From contig JABANP010000041.1 in NCBI GenBank assembly GCA_013115135.1, positions 62,001 to 126,000 on the forward strand: a stretch of DNA of 64,000 nucleotides. The letters run 5' to 3'. Source of the DNA: Perkinsus olseni (Eukaryota > Perkinsozoa > Perkinsida > Perkinsidae). The notes under the pieces are model-generated. The model worked only from the letters and a program-made list of their open reading frames with translations, was not told the DNA's origin and did no database searches. Both the position numbers and the translations under genes were made by a program. Positions 11,776 through 23,418 of the stretch are shown here, piece after piece; the first letter of the stretch is position 1, and the number at the start of each line of letters is the position of its first letter.

Positions 11776-12723
11776 CTACGTACTCGGGCCGACAGTAGTC
11801 GGGACATCAGTCACCTCGATGGTAGTCGGTGAGGCTCCGGTGGTGACCTCAACGGAGGTAGCAACACCGGCAGTAGTGATTGCAGCAACAGTCGTAGTCG
11901 GGGCATCGGTGGTCACGCCCTCGGCCGCAGCTGCTGTGGTGGAGTCTTCAGTAGTCCCATCAGACTCGTCCTTCTGATCGCGTCCAGCGGCCTCATCGAC
12001 CGGAGTGGTGACGGAGGCCTCGTCAGTAACAACCGATGGTGTAGTCTCCTCAGAGGGGGCCGCTGTAGTGGTAGGCTGAAAGGCCGCCACGGTAGTGGTC
12101 GCGACAGGAGCATCAGTCGTAGTCGTAGCAACATCGACTGCCGTTGCAGTGGCGATCTCGGAGGTGGTAGTCGTGGCCTCGGCATCATCCTTGTCTCTAC
12201 CGGGAGACTCCCCAGCCGCGGTGGTAACGGGCACCTCGTCAGTCACAGGAGCCGCGGTGGTGACATCAACCTCATCGGTGACGACGGCTGGACTGGTCAT
12301 CTCTGTGGTGTCCCCAGTAGGAGTAGCCTCAGTAGTTCCTTCGGGAGCCGCCGTTGTGACCTCAGTAGCTTCCTCGACATCGGTTGCTGTAGTAGCCGAA
12401 CCAGTGGAAGTGTCCTCGCAAGTGCAAGGTACATTGGATAGATGGCAGACGCTAGGGGTGTCCCAGTACTTACAGTACGAGCCGGGGGTATCCGAGGCAC
12501 AACCAGCGTCGCAGTTACGAGGAGCTTCAGTCGTCGCACTCGTATCGCAGGAGCACGGGGCATCCGAGCCAAAGCAAGTGCTGGGCGTCTTCCAGTATTT
12601 ACAATAGGACCCGGGATAAGTAGCAGCACAGTCAGCGTCGCACTCAGTGGTAGAACCCATCACGTATGTGATGCCCTGGAGGGCACTGAGGGAGAGGATC
12701 GTGAAGCAGAAGTTCGAAACCAT
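11776..12723 (-). CDS. Mucin-like secreted protein with two GSYCKYW modules (copy 1)
   Basis: A single exon of 315 codons. Signal peptide MVSNFCFTILSLSALQG..., then two six-cysteine modules (about residues 28-59 and 69-100) spaced C-x3-C-x8-C-x8-C-x6-C-x-C, each with PGSYCKYW. The remaining two thirds is Thr/Ser/Pro/Ala/Val rich with acidic residues (TTAAPEGTTEATP, ATTTTSEIATATA), as in heavily O-glycosylated stalks. No transmembrane or GPI-type tail is seen, so it is probably released. It is nearly identical to 23419-24370 and 39773-40714 after the signal peptide, including ~20 bp of 3' flank. It lies head-to-head with subtilase B (start 13411). Ligand unknown; the module suggests binding to a surface or polysaccharide (inference). 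Confidence 0.8.
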   Translation of the reverse strand: MVSNFCFTILSLSALQGITYVMGSTTECDADCAATYPGSYCKYWKTPSTCFGSDAPCSCDTSATTEAPRNCDAGCASDTPGSYCKYWDTPSVCHLSNVPCTCEDTSTGSATTATDVEEATEVTTAAPEGTTEATPTGDTTEMTSPAVVTDEVDVTTAAPVTDEVPVTTAAGESPGRDKDDAEATTTTSEIATATAVDVATTTTDAPVATTTVAAFQPTTTAAPSEETTPSVVTDEASVTTPVDEAAGRDQKDESDGTTEDSTTAAAAEGVTTDAPTTTVAAITTAGVATSVEVTTGASPTTIEVTDVPTTVGPST

Positions 12724-13410
12724 GTGAGAGACAGTATAATCGGCTGACGAACACAGAAAATCGCTCTAGCTGAAATTACCAGCGATACATTCTCAGCTTC
12801 TACGGAGAAAGTGACCGTGCGTCGCCAATTCAGCGATCTTTAGTGTCGCCCAAGCGTTTCATACGAAACGAAGATACGATACCGTCACAAAGATTCTTCT
12901 TGGCGGTGCGTCGTGTCACCATCGAGCATGTGCGCGGTCCCGCGGCTGAGAGTCCGTTCAGCCCGGGAAACTTATGAGGTCTCCTAAAGGCCTCATCGCG
13001 TCCGTATCATCAATCCACGTGCTGCTGACGCCATACTCCCACTCTTACAGGGCGCTCCGTTTTCGATATTTCGTATACCCGTGTTCATCAACAAAAGCGA
13101 TGAATTTTTCGTCGAAGACTCTCTCGCCGCCTGGCCGAGAGGCACTTCGCGTTGAAGGCCCTGTGCTGTCATCACCAGTATCCCATTGCGCCTGTGGGAC
13201 GAGAGCGTCCTCGAAAGTCTTGCTTTTGCTTATGCCGAACAACACGGCACGGTCGCCCTCTTCTCACGCTGATCACACACCGCTTCCACGCTCTCCGACT
13301 TAGTAACCTCCGCACTTGGACGACGGGCAGGCTCTTCGTCTTCTGGCCCCTGTCCCCGTCTCGCGACGCTAAGAGGTGTGATGTCGTTTATTTTACTACC
13401 AACTTCTTGA
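12724..13410. other. Divergent intergenic between mucin 1 and subtilase B
   Basis: No gene is supported. It lies between two outward-facing starts, so it should contain both promoters; no recognisable core motif was found. A similar mucin/subtilase divergent spacer lies at 27362-27661. Confidence 0.5.
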
Positions 13411-16400
13411 ATGACAACACCTCTGCTGACGACCTTAGCGTTACTACTAGCGGCCGTATCGCCCAATCCTGACTGCCGTCATGGCAATTTTGACGCGGAC
13501 GGCGTCGAGTGGGAGGGGCCAGAGACCTGCACCGAACCACGTCGAAGATCTTTGCAGACCACCGAGTATATCCGAGCTGCTCCTGACTCCATTCAAGTCG
13601 AGATGTGATCCGCGTCAGGATTGCCAACCCAGACGTCTTCGCACCTTAGGCAATACAACGAGTCCAACAGAAACGCCACTGAGTATGAGTTCAACTTGCT
13701 CGTCACCAATACTGGGCCGAGCGTGGAGGTGGTGGACTTCACTGATATCACTCGAGACCTGGACATCTTCGAGCATCAGCCCACCGCCCCTAACGTAAAG
13801 TAGAGTGTGCAGATGAGAATGAGGATGATGTTTCGCAGATGTCGCCTCTGGTGGATCGACCTTCGAGAGTTGCGGCAACGGAGGGTTTCACTCGGGTAGG
13901 CTGATCGTTAGGGACCTAAGGTTTGAGCGTCCTGCTATTCTCTTCAGGGCCACGACGGGGAAGAAGATTTCAAGTCAACCCGAGCGATCATCGAGTAAGT
14001 TGACTAATCGCCAGTCGCTCTGAGACGTTTATTTCGCTCAGCATCGCTGGCCGAGATCCAGCCGATGTGTTGAGGTTGTTGGAGCAGCTGTCGGCCCCTC
14101 TGAAGAGAACGATGATTTTGCACAAGTTGGAGCTCGGTGTCCTTCAAGCAGCTAACGACGCGAATATGTAACGACAGGGTATCCGAGCTCCCACCTGCGC
14201 GGAGCTGCCAGCTGGACCTGCTTTCTTCCGAAAAAAAGCCAAAAAGTTTGCTTTTTTTCGGAACCCGAGTGCATAGAGAGTGAAAAGGAAGGTAGACTGC
14301 ACCCTATCAGGTCTAGTGTGATCGAAGAGGTGGCATCCCTCGGGCTGGTGGTGGAAGAAGACCTACCACTGACGTTAACGGGACAGTCTGTGAAGTGGAT
14401 TGAACTCACCGAGTCTATCACAGAACAGAGCCATCATGGTCGAGGGAATGATCTTCGGTGAGCGGGCAAGGTCTTCGGCGTCATCATCAGAGCTACCGAT
14501 CTCCCTCCTGCTGTCGGGCGGGCTTCAATTCTATCACTCGAGTGTGGATCGAGAAGGCCTCGATCGTTGTTCTCAGCCGGCCTGCTCCTCAATGGTCGCT
14601 GGTCGATCTTGGCGTAGACGGTATCTTCAAGAGCATCGGGTCATGGCGTGTTGATGAGGGCTCCAAGGTTACTGTGGCTGTGCCGGACTCTGGTGAGGCA
14701 CTTTGGCAACACGTTTCAGAGCTATCAGCATGCCTTTCACAAGGTGTTGATTTCGAGCATCCATCTTTGGAAGGGTCAATCGCCATCAACGGAGCGGAGC
14801 GTGAGGGAAGGACAGGAGTCGATGACGACAATAACGATTTCGTTGATGACGTAGCCGTCGTACAGCGGCATCTTTAATGAGTTGGCTTCTCTAGGTACGG
14901 GGGTGGAACTTCGTGGCTGACAACGGGAATGTTATGGACAATATTGGTCACGGAACTCACTGCGCTGGTATTGACGATTTTGAGAAAGACCGCCGGTCTT
15001 AGACCGGCTCTCATTTTTCGACCTCAGGTTTGATAGCCGCCAATGGTAACGATGGCCTCATCGGCACGGGCTCGTCTTATGCTCGGGTACTGCCACTGAA
15101 GATCTTCGATGTTGGTGGTGATGGCTACGGCAAGCTCTCTGACGCTCTAAGGGCAATCGACTACGCCGTTAGTCGTGGCGTCAAGATCAGCAGCATCAAC
15201 TGGGTTGTTGGTACCTACTCGGAAGTCTTCCGTCTAGCCGTCGAACGTGCTAAAAATTACGATCATATTTTCGTGGCGAGTGCCGGAAATTCCGGGATGA
15301 ATCTTGATGGGACCGGCGGTAGCTACCCCTGTGGATTTGCCGCTCCAAACGTCCTTTGCGTTGGCGCGCATGGACCAGACAGGAGCCTCATTCCAGCTTC
15401 TAACTTCGGGAGAGGTAGTGTCGACAGCCACGGTGACCCTCGCACCTTCAAAGTCATTTCAGTAGTAGACGTATCAGCACCGGGGGCGTATATCGTCTCA
15501 TCGACCATAGATGGTGGGAGTGATGTCATGGCAGGAACCAGTGTAGCGGCCGCGCAGGTCGCAGGAGTCGTCGCAATGCTCGTTGGAGGTAGGACTGCTA
15601 GAGGGTCTCTTCGGCGATTCCGAGTCGTACGTGGACCGTTCGCAATGAGTTTAAGCAGCTCAAGGTCGACGTTTACCCGCTCGGATTGATGATCAGCTCG
15701 CCGCCCTTTCCCGCTTCACTTCGACGACATTGTCGTGGCGATCACAACGACGGCCGTGGCTCCCAGCGGCACCGCGTTTGGACGCGTTGATGCTAGTCGA
15801 GCCCTCGAGGCCATCACAGGAAGAGGGACACTGCGGAAGTGCGCAACGGAAAGGTTCCATCCCGTAGTGGGGAGTTGCTTCATCGCAGACCGATTTATGT
15901 TGCTGCTGGTCACCCCGGAAGAGCCATCAGTCGTATAAGGTTGAGACCACATCAGTCGAAGGCTATCTCAGTGATAGTATCTTCATTGCAGACTTCGATT
16001 GGCTACAGAGAGTACGTAGGAATATAACCGGTCTTGGTATTGGATATCAATTTCCTCTATGGCGCTGAGGCTGCTATAGCGGACCCGTCTCCGTGGGTTT
16101 GGTCATTGCGGTGGTTCTGCACGTTGTTGGTGTTATCTCGCTTTGGTCGTTCTCGTTGGGTCCTGTCTACCCTCGGTAGTCGTTTGGTTGATCATAAAGT
16201 TATATCATGCAACCGTGTCGAGCTCATCAGCGAGACGCTGCCTTAAATCAGGGTTCATCTGCCTTCCTCAGATACGACGTTCGAGGTTCTATCGGTGGCG
16301 GCCTAGTCGATATCTCCATCAAAGGTGCGAGCGACCGGTGGCTCATTCTCTGGTGATGACATGGCTAAGTGCGAACTCTCCAACAACGGAACGCTGGATT

Positions 16401-18974
16401 TCGGCCAAGTCGTGGTCGGACAGGAAAGTGAGGACTGATGGTGGTCGAATTGATCGATCCATGCCATCTTGCAGGTGGTGTGGTATTCGACATTCGCAAT
16501 GCTGGCGGCATGGAGGTGTCGGTCGTTCCTGACGTCCTGGCTGACTGGTCGCCGCTGCTGACAGTTATGGAGCCCACAACGGCCGTGGCTCTGCACAGCG
16601 GGGACTCTATGAGAGTTAAAATCAATTTCGTGGCGCGCGAAGTTGGATGGCTGCGATTCCCCATCGACTCGCTCATCGGTGGCTGTGACCCGATGCAAGT
16701 AGTCGCTCATGTGGTCCCGAACCCGCTGGTTGTCTACGGCGGCCCCACGACCGTCTCTCTGCCCGCTGGTCAAAGATCATCTGTTGTGGTGGTGAATGTC
16801 AGCAACCCTTCCAACGACACGACCCACCGAGCTAGTCTCAGGCCGCGAGAAAGATACTACCTCTTCGAGGCCGTCGCGGCAGAGAGCGTATCATTCCCGC
16901 TGACCTCCATTGGGGGAGGTTGGAAGGAAGATATGGATCTGAACGGCACTGGGATTGACTGCAGCACTCAGCAGCAGCCGACGGTGGTGCAACTCGGCCG
17001 TGGTGTTGTCTACGACGGCGATGAGGTGGACCGTGTTGGTATCCTGTGTAATGGTTTGGTCATGATACCCCCTTTCAATCGCCCATTACATGTGAATAAT
17101 TCCTCGAGGTTCATAGCGGCCTATTGGGTCTCTCCTGATCATGCTCTGTGCGACGGCGAGAGGGGCTGTCGGGTTTCCTATCTGGTCACCGTGGAGGGCT
17201 TGGTCGTTGAGTGGACATACCTGTATAGCGTCGAAACAGCGGCCAACGTGACGGTCCAGCTGCAACTCCGTTACGATGGTCGAGTGGCCCTCCTCTATCC
17301 AGCACAGCGGCCGTACTTGCCGGAGGCAGCGGTCGTTGGCCTTGGTCATGCCAACTTTGCGCCCTGGATCAACAACACAGGCCCGATGGCGCTGTTGTGG
17401 ACCCCTAGAGTTTCCTCAGCTGCTGTGGATGTTCCACCCGGGGAGGTGGTCACCGTGGATGCAACCCTCCACTGGCCACCATTCGGCGCCAACGGTTGGG
17501 CGTACGACGGCTCCTGTGGGCATGACCTGGACTGCGCTAATCAGAGCTCCTCTGAGTTCGTCTGGAGTGACCACATCAGCATCATCTCCTCGGGGGCCTC
17601 TGCTGCCTACTACCATCGAGTCTCTGCATACGGTACTGAGCTGCTCTATGTTGACGTGTTGGACGACAACGGGGCGCTGTCCAGTGATGGAGGCCACACG
17701 CTGATTGAGGTGCTCGCGCTGGACGGGCGAGGCTACGTGAATTCGGCAGAGGACGGTCTTCTCGTCACAGTGTCGATGCTGGTCGGAGTGGAACCATTCG
17801 ATACGGTGGACGTTCTTTTGAAGGCGGGTCGAGCCAGTGTCAGCTTTGAAGTCCCCGCGGGCAAGGCACCGGTATCGGTGACTGCAAAGGCTACTCGCGA
17901 GGTTGAAATTCCATTCGGTGTTGTGAACTGCGGCGGGAATTTCGTGGCGGGCGAGAACGGTCTTCGTTATCTGCTCTGGAACCCCAGTGATGGTCGCCTG
18001 GTTTGTGCAGTGCTGAACGGTTCGATGTGGACGCCTGTGGGGATGGGAAGGGCCCTGAATGGGGGTATGTGGATATCGGTTATGATGGCCAATCACCGGG
18101 GTCAGGTGATGGTACCTTCAGACAGGATTCCGAGAAGGAGTGGTATGGTCATCTTCGGCCAGGAGTCGGATAGTCTCGGTAGCGGTCACTGTGAAGGCTT
18201 CTGCGTCTTCGGTGGGCTGTTGGATCTTAACGTTTGGAGGTACCTGAGGGAGTCAGTAGAGAAAGTCATCAGGGAGGTGCCCATCACGACCACCACTGAA
18301 GACCCGAGAGACAAGAAGCCAACGCCGGAAGCCCCTACACGAACGGCGATTACTTTGACTGGAGTCACAACCACCACTACTACGACGACATGGTGGAACA
18401 CCTCTACGACGAGTAGTACTGATGCAGCGCTGTGGACTACCACAGAGCTGCTCGTCACGATGCCAACGACTACACCGATCACAACAGTGGGCGTCACGAC
18501 GACAACGGCCGTGTGGTCGGAAGTTGAAGCTCCGACTACTATGGACGTGACGACGACTACTGATGAAGTTCATCCAACCACGGCAGAAACGACTACCGCG
18601 TCTGTGACGTCAACCGCTGTGCATAGTACCACGACTGGTTACACTGCCAATGCAACCAGGAGGCTGCGCGAATCCGGTGAGGGACGAGGAAAGCTCAGGA
18701 TCGGGATAAATTACGTCTTTCAGGTTACGAAGGAGGAGAGGAAGGCAGCTTGGCTGAAGTGACTGTTGTTGCAATTTGTTCCGCGTCGCGCTGATCGCTG
18801 TTGCAGGTTTCCTCGGAGGGCACGGGCTTGAACGGCGGCCCTCAACTCTGGTTTGCAGTCGTCGCCATCGTTACGATTTTCATGGGGTTCGGCATCTTGT
18901 GCGTGCGAGCGATGCGCCGTCGCGCACTGTCGGACAAAGAGCAACCGCTAGAGTACGAGAAAAGCGGAGAATAG
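13411..18974 (+). CDS. Membrane-anchored subtilisin-like serine protease B
   Basis: Signal peptide MTTPLLTTLALLLAAVS at 13411. Visible introns include 13605-13649, a 44-bp intron after the HQPTAPN codons (near 13795-13838), and others at the same positions and phases as in subtilase A. The catalytic triad is complete and canonical: Asp in VAVPDSGVDFEHP, His in IGHGTHCAG, Asn in ASAGNS, Ser in MAGTSVAAAQVAG. A beta-rich tail (main exon from about 16440) and a Thr-rich stalk follow. Two 48-bp introns near the end bring in YEGGEEGSLAE and then a transmembrane helix (LWFAVVAIVTIFMGFGIL) with a basic-acidic cytoplasmic tail, ending at TAG 18972-18974. Splicing around 15830-16440 is unresolved. Unlike subtilase A it lacks the GSYCKYW module and is a type I membrane protein. 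Confidence 0.8.
14223..14260. other. Perfect hairpin inside an intron of subtilase B
   Basis: Fourteen-base arms (TTCCGAAAAAAAGC and its exact complement) flank a 10-nt loop. It lies in the longer intron that follows the DANM codons. The equivalent intron in subtilase A has no such hairpin, so it is a local insertion or a small element. Confidence 0.75.
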
Positions 18975-20104
18975 GTGAGTGGCGTCCTGCCCACGCAGCA
19001 TGCCGGATGGGCCCGGGTACGGAGGAGTTACAGATGAGCTTCTGGGCGTCACATTGTGGGATGCCTGGTCAGGTTCATTTTGTTGTTAAGTTGATGAAAT
19101 AAGTTAATTTGTGATAAGCCAGTTCACTGTTCCGCAAAGTCGGGCTCCCAGTTGTAGACTCTTCATGATTACATGAGTTCGAGTCTCCTTCGTCACTGTT
19201 GCGTTTGTACAGTTCGTTGCTTCTCCGTTGTTGTTCGGTGTAGCGAGCCCAAGACGGGAAAGAGTGCCAAGTCTGTCGTCTAACTCCCATTCAGAAGGGA
19301 TAAATTCTCAGCTGTGAGCGCATGCACAAGATGATTAGCACAATATGAGGAACAGTTGGAAGTTTACAGGGTATCCAGACGTTAGACCGAGTCTCTTGTG
19401 GCGTTTGGTCGGGAGAAGTGTAGTCCGAATTGCTGCTAGTCTGACCGAGTCGTGTGTAAGTTTTTTCTGGCTCAAGACTCATACACATTGGTTGGGACAC
19501 CGTAAATGCAGCCTGAGCTCGGTGCTAGTCTGACTAAGCAGGTTCTAGGCGTCAGACCTAAGGCTTACAGGCATGATGACCGGAAGCGTTGTGCTCTGAG
19601 AACCGTGGCGTAGAGATGCTTGTCGTAGTCAAATCGATTCACGATTGACCCGGCCTTACTACAATCAGCGCTCCCTAGACTTGGGTTTCTCTAACTGCTC
19701 ACCGTTCTTGACGAGGTGTGGTCAGCACTGGTCACCTTGACGAATCAGTTACTCGCTGATGGATGGAGAATCGGTGATGTGTCGGTTCGTCAAAATGCCT
19801 CCTGGCTTGCACATGCGTTTGTACGAAGTGATCTTATGCACGACGCGGTGCTTGTCGCGCTAACTGATGTACTTTCGACATTCGGGTTGATCATTAAGGG
19901 CATGCGAATGCTTCGACCCGATCGCCAGTGAGCGGGCGGGCGCAAGGAAAGATTCTACTCTTGCGAAACGCACAACCGTTTTGTGGGTCTTTTGCGTCGC
20001 ACCGTCCACAGTAGTTCAATCATTGAATACTCCTTATTCAGCCGATATCTTCACTGAGAGCGTTCAAGAAAACGTACGTTGCAGTTCACTCACATCCGTC
20101 GCTC
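18975..20104. other. Intergenic
   Basis: No gene, repeat or element could be supported. Short frames have no family similarity. Confidence 0.5.
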
Positions 20105-21205
20105 ATGTACATCTCCCGCAGCGTCATCGCTCTCCTTGCCACCCCTGCCGTGTTCGGCTCCGGTGCCCCTAAGCCTATCAGCGTATGCTTGAGTGAATGC
20201 TCCTCTATAGCCTTTGGGTCCTATTGTAAGTACTGGCAGAACCCACCGACTTGTCACGGCTCCAACGTCACGTGTTCCTGTGATGTGGCTATCGTTGCAC
20301 CTTTGCCCGTTGTATGTGATGCTGGTTGTAATCAAGTCCAGACTGGTTCGTACTGTAAGAGCTGGCTCTCCCCTAGCGTCTGTTCCGAGACTGACATTCC
20401 TTGCACCTGCACGGCTTGGAACAGCAGTACCACACCGATCACTTCTAGCACGGCTGTCAACGGTACCACACCGGTCCCTACTAGCACGGCTGTCAACGGT
20501 ACCACACCGGTCCCTACTAGCACGGCTGTCAACGGTACCACACCGGTCCCTACTAGCACGGCTGTCAACGGTACCACACCGGTCCCCACTAGCGGGGCTG
20601 TCAACGAGACGACACCGGTCTCTACTAGCACGGCTTTCAACGGGACGACACCGGTCCCTTCTAGCACGGCTGTCAACGGGACGACACCGGTCCCTTCTAG
20701 CACGGCTGTCAACGGTACGACACCGGTCCCTTCTAGCGCGGCTGTCAACGGTACCACATCGGTCCCTACCAGCGCGGCTGTCAACGGGGCGACACCGGTC
20801 CCTACTAGCACGGCTGTCGACGGTACCACACCGGTCCCTACTAGCACGGCTGTCAACGGGACGACACCGGTCCCTTCTAGCACGGCTGTCGACGGTACCA
20901 CATCGGTCCCTACCAGCACGGCTGTCAACGGGACGACACCGGTCCCTTCTAGCACGGCTGTCAACGGGACGACACCGGTCCCTACTAGCACGGCTGTCAA
21001 CGGGACGACAGCGGTCCCTACTAGCGCGGCTGTCAACGGGACGACACCGGTCCCTACTAGCGGGGCTGTCAACGGGACGACACCGGTCCCTACTAGCACG
21101 GCTGTCAACGGGACGACACCGGTCCCTTCTAGCACGGCTGTCAACGGGACGACACCGGTCCCTACTAGCACGGCTGTCAACGGTACTAGACAACGTCGTA
21201 GTTAG
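20105..21205 (+). CDS. Mucin-like secreted protein with 20 glycosylation-type repeats
   Basis: A single exon of 366 codons. Signal peptide MYISRSVIALLATPAVFGSG, then two six-cysteine modules with the same spacing as the other mucins (motifs GSYCKYW and GSYCKSW). After them come 20 full copies and one partial copy of a 12-residue unit like TAVNGTTPVPTS. Almost every unit carries an N-G-T (or D-G-T / N-E-T) site plus several Ser/Thr and Pro, so both N- and O-glycosylation are plausible. It ends NGTRQRRS, with no membrane anchor. This is the most diverged of the five mucins and lies in the unique centre of the inverted duplication. Likely an extended secreted or wall-associated glycoprotein. Confidence 0.8.
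   Translation: MYISRSVIALLATPAVFGSGAPKPISVCLSECSSIAFGSYCKYWQNPPTCHGSNVTCSCDVAIVAPLPVVCDAGCNQVQTGSYCKSWLSPSVCSETDIPCTCTAWNSSTTPITSSTAVNGTTPVPTSTAVNGTTPVPTSTAVNGTTPVPTSTAVNGTTPVPTSGAVNETTPVSTSTAFNGTTPVPSSTAVNGTTPVPSSTAVNGTTPVPSSAAVNGTTSVPTSAAVNGATPVPTSTAVDGTTPVPTSTAVNGTTPVPSSTAVDGTTSVPTSTAVNGTTPVPSSTAVNGTTPVPTSTAVNGTTAVPTSAAVNGTTPVPTSGAVNGTTPVPTSTAVNGTTPVPSSTAVNGTTPVPTSTAVNGTRQRRS
20451..21185. repeat. 36-bp coding minisatellite
   Basis: About 20.5 tandem copies of a 36-bp unit encoding TAVNGTTPVPTS. Variants (GGTACC/GGGACG, CCTACT/CCTTCT, AACGG/GACGG) are mixed along the array, typical of turnover by unequal exchange. Because 36 is a multiple of three, several other frames also stay open; those frames are not genes. 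Confidence 0.9.
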
Positions 21206-22405
21206 GCAACAGTTTGCCGATTTCCACTTAGATCACGTTAAAAGTGAATATCACTGAGAGTCCAGCAACTACTCTCTTCGTGAAAGTGAGTTTTGTAACC
21301 ATACTGTCCCTTCCATTTTGTATGCTACTCGTTTTGACCACTAATTTTTGATAGTCGGTGAATGAAGCATCAGGCTCATCACCGCACGTCTCCAGCCTGA
21401 TTAGTGTTGCGTACGTGCTCGAGTGGGGCTATGTGTATTTGCTAGAGTTGGCGTCCGTCGACACCAGCTTCTCAACGGTGCTCGAGTTATGACGTAATCA
21501 TCGAAGACAATCGAACGACGTGCTCTCTGATATCGACGCGATATTCAGATATAAGGTTAGAGTGTCAGTATAGCAAACAGTTTTCAGAGGAAATCTGTTG
21601 CTGCCTCCGCGTCTTATCGGGGACATAAGAGAGTCTTATATTTCGAACCTCTTATCTACGATCCTTGAAAGGATCTGGAACTCAACTTCCCGATCTCAAC
21701 CCAAACTTGAGGCAATTTCTTAGGGTCGGCGATATTCACCCTTCACCGTACAAGCGAGCGAGTTCTGTCCAGCCGAGTTCGGAGCGCGAACATATACCTC
21801 TGGTTGGTAAAAGAGGAGGCGTGAATAGCGCTAAGTATCAAGCTCCACAAACTGTTGCAAGTTTCACGCTTGGGGCAGGACTTGGGGAGTTATTCGAGAT
21901 TATCAGCTATCATGCTTCCTGAATTGTTGGTACTCCCAGTGGAGGCTTCTGGTAATGCTAATTCCAATTCCGCACCTTCCGCGCACCTTAGCTGTCTCGC
22001 AGATTATAAGTCTATTCTGACACATGTGAGACAGCACGAAGTTCGTGCCACCGCTGCTGTTACGTTGGCCGTGCTCGAACATCGAACGAAGAGCTCTAAC
22101 GCATCACCGTTCGCTTCCACGAGCTTTCAGTCGTTCTCCAGGAAAAGTTGGCCCGTCTGGGTTTCGGATTCGGATTCGGAATCGCCATCATGAGAAACCC
22201 CATAGCCCAAAAGTCTCAGCCGCAGCAGCTCAGTAGCTACAAACTACGGTCTTTATGCTGTACCATCCTGTATAATGATCCGAGGTACCTCGGCAGTAGC
22301 CGAAAGTTATCGAGGACTCTGCGATCCCGACAGTAATGCCGCACAAGCGCGAGCCATCTGCCGCGCACCGTAGAGAGTATCTTCTGGCTTCTTCTGAAAC
22401 GCTTA
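21206..22405. other. Intergenic with a coding-like patch at 21855-22193
   Basis: Mostly featureless. Between 21855 and 22193 an open frame reads LADYKSILTHVRQHEVRATAAVTLAVLEH. An overlapping frame continues with QEKLARLGFGFGFGIAIM up to about 22200. It may be exons of an unknown gene or chance; no family is recognised. Confidence 0.25.
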
Positions 22406-23287
22406 GGGCCTATTTCATAGGGGCCCTAAGGATGTAGGTCCCTTAAGGTGAGGGATCTAACCTCAGGAGACTTAAAGGAAGTTTAGGGTATTTCACTAGA
22501 AAACAGGCGTTGGAGGTTAGGTTCCTTACCTTAAGGAGGCCCCTTAGGGCGCCCAGCTTAGGGGACCTCGATCCTAGATAGGAAGCGTGCGCCCGAAACG
22601 GATATCATCAACTGCTGATTAAGGAACGAGAATACTCATATGCTGGAATTGATCCGGCAACCCTACGAGAGTCAGACTGAGCCACTAACGACGGTGCCAT
22701 ATTGTCCACAGGTTAGATGTTGAGGCACAATGTGCGTGGCACGTGCTACTACCATGATGGTGCTCATGCTATAAATAGGTTCTCATCTATAGGCTATATT
22801 AAAGACCATCTATTTACTGTGGACTATAGTAAACAGCTTGTTTCTAATAGACCCCAAACCATGAGTATCATTACGTCACGTGAGCGAGGCATTTGCAGTC
22901 AAAATGCAAGTCGAAAATGCATTCAAAATGTATAAGAGGGAGTTTAGAACCTACGCGATATCGTGTCAGCGGATAGGGATTGGAGGCGGAGCGAAATGAC
23001 GTCAGATCAGCTTTTTCTCGAGTTAGGAGCCTTCGAGGGGGGTTGAAGGCGTGGCTACCCTGCCTTAATAAATCTTTAAGGAGCCCTTAGGTGAGGAGCG
23101 TTAGTGAAACGTACTTAGCTCCCTAAAAGTCCTAACTCAAGAAAACTTAAGAAACCTCACCTTAAGGCGCCTAAAAGGATTTCCTAACGTTCCTCAGCCC
23201 GCCTAGCGCCCCTATGAAAAAGCCTACGGTTAGATCTTAAGGAACCTAAATGGAAATCTTAAGGTGAGGTCCCTATGAAATAGGCCC
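22406..23287. mobile_element. PIF/Harbinger-like MITE, 882 bp
   Basis: The ends are inverted copies of GGGCCTATTTCATAGGG (left 22406-22422; complement at 23271-23287), flanked on both sides by TTA (22403-22405 and 23288-23290). A 3-bp TTA/TAA duplication and ends starting GGG are known hallmarks of PIF/Harbinger elements and their MITEs. The interior has many CCTTAAGG and AAGGTGAGG words in both orientations near the ends, so it can fold extensively. No transposase is encoded, so it is non-autonomous. Confidence 0.8.
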
Positions 23288-23418
23288 TTAGATTCAGATA
23301 TTCGCCCTTCTGGCGGATTTTGCCGAAGTCTCACCGAAAGTGGTCCATGTGAGCATGCCCTCTTACCTGGCGCAGGAACGTTAATACAGATCGGTAGGCA
23401 TCTATCCGTTTATTCAGG

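Larger units (their letters stand above)
598..12723. repeat. Left arm of a large inverted duplication
   Basis: This stretch is repeated in reverse orientation at 23419-35680. Gene order is mirrored: secreted family gene, second family member, 15-exon subtilase, mucin-like gene. Protease and secreted-gene exons are nearly identical between arms, while the intergenic DNA (for example 4780-5340 against 32725-33219) is alignable but diverged. Homology on the inner side runs to about 10630 against 27400, breaks where the right arm carries an extra mucin, and returns in the mucin copies. The left arm keeps the second family member that the right arm has mostly lost. Boundaries were placed by eye and are approximate. 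Confidence 0.85.

Noticed and set aside
10624..11798. Short frames between subtilase A-left and mucin 1
   Set aside because: No family similarity and not conserved in the opposite arm.
12095..12607. Val/Ala-rich open frames antisense to the mucin genes (also at 23538, 25022, 25950, 39871)
   Set aside because: Complements of Thr/Ala codons; no start context, signal or conserved motif.
13798..13840. Frameshift at the end of exon 2 of subtilase B
   Set aside because: A 44-bp GT-AG intron restores the frame to MSPLVDRPSRV, matching IHPLVDRATRV in subtilase A.
20090..21257. Long open frames on both strands over the 36-bp array (347-367 residues)
   Set aside because: They exist only because the repeat length is a multiple of three. 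Outside the array they run into unrelated sequence. Only the frame with a signal peptide and cysteine modules is real.
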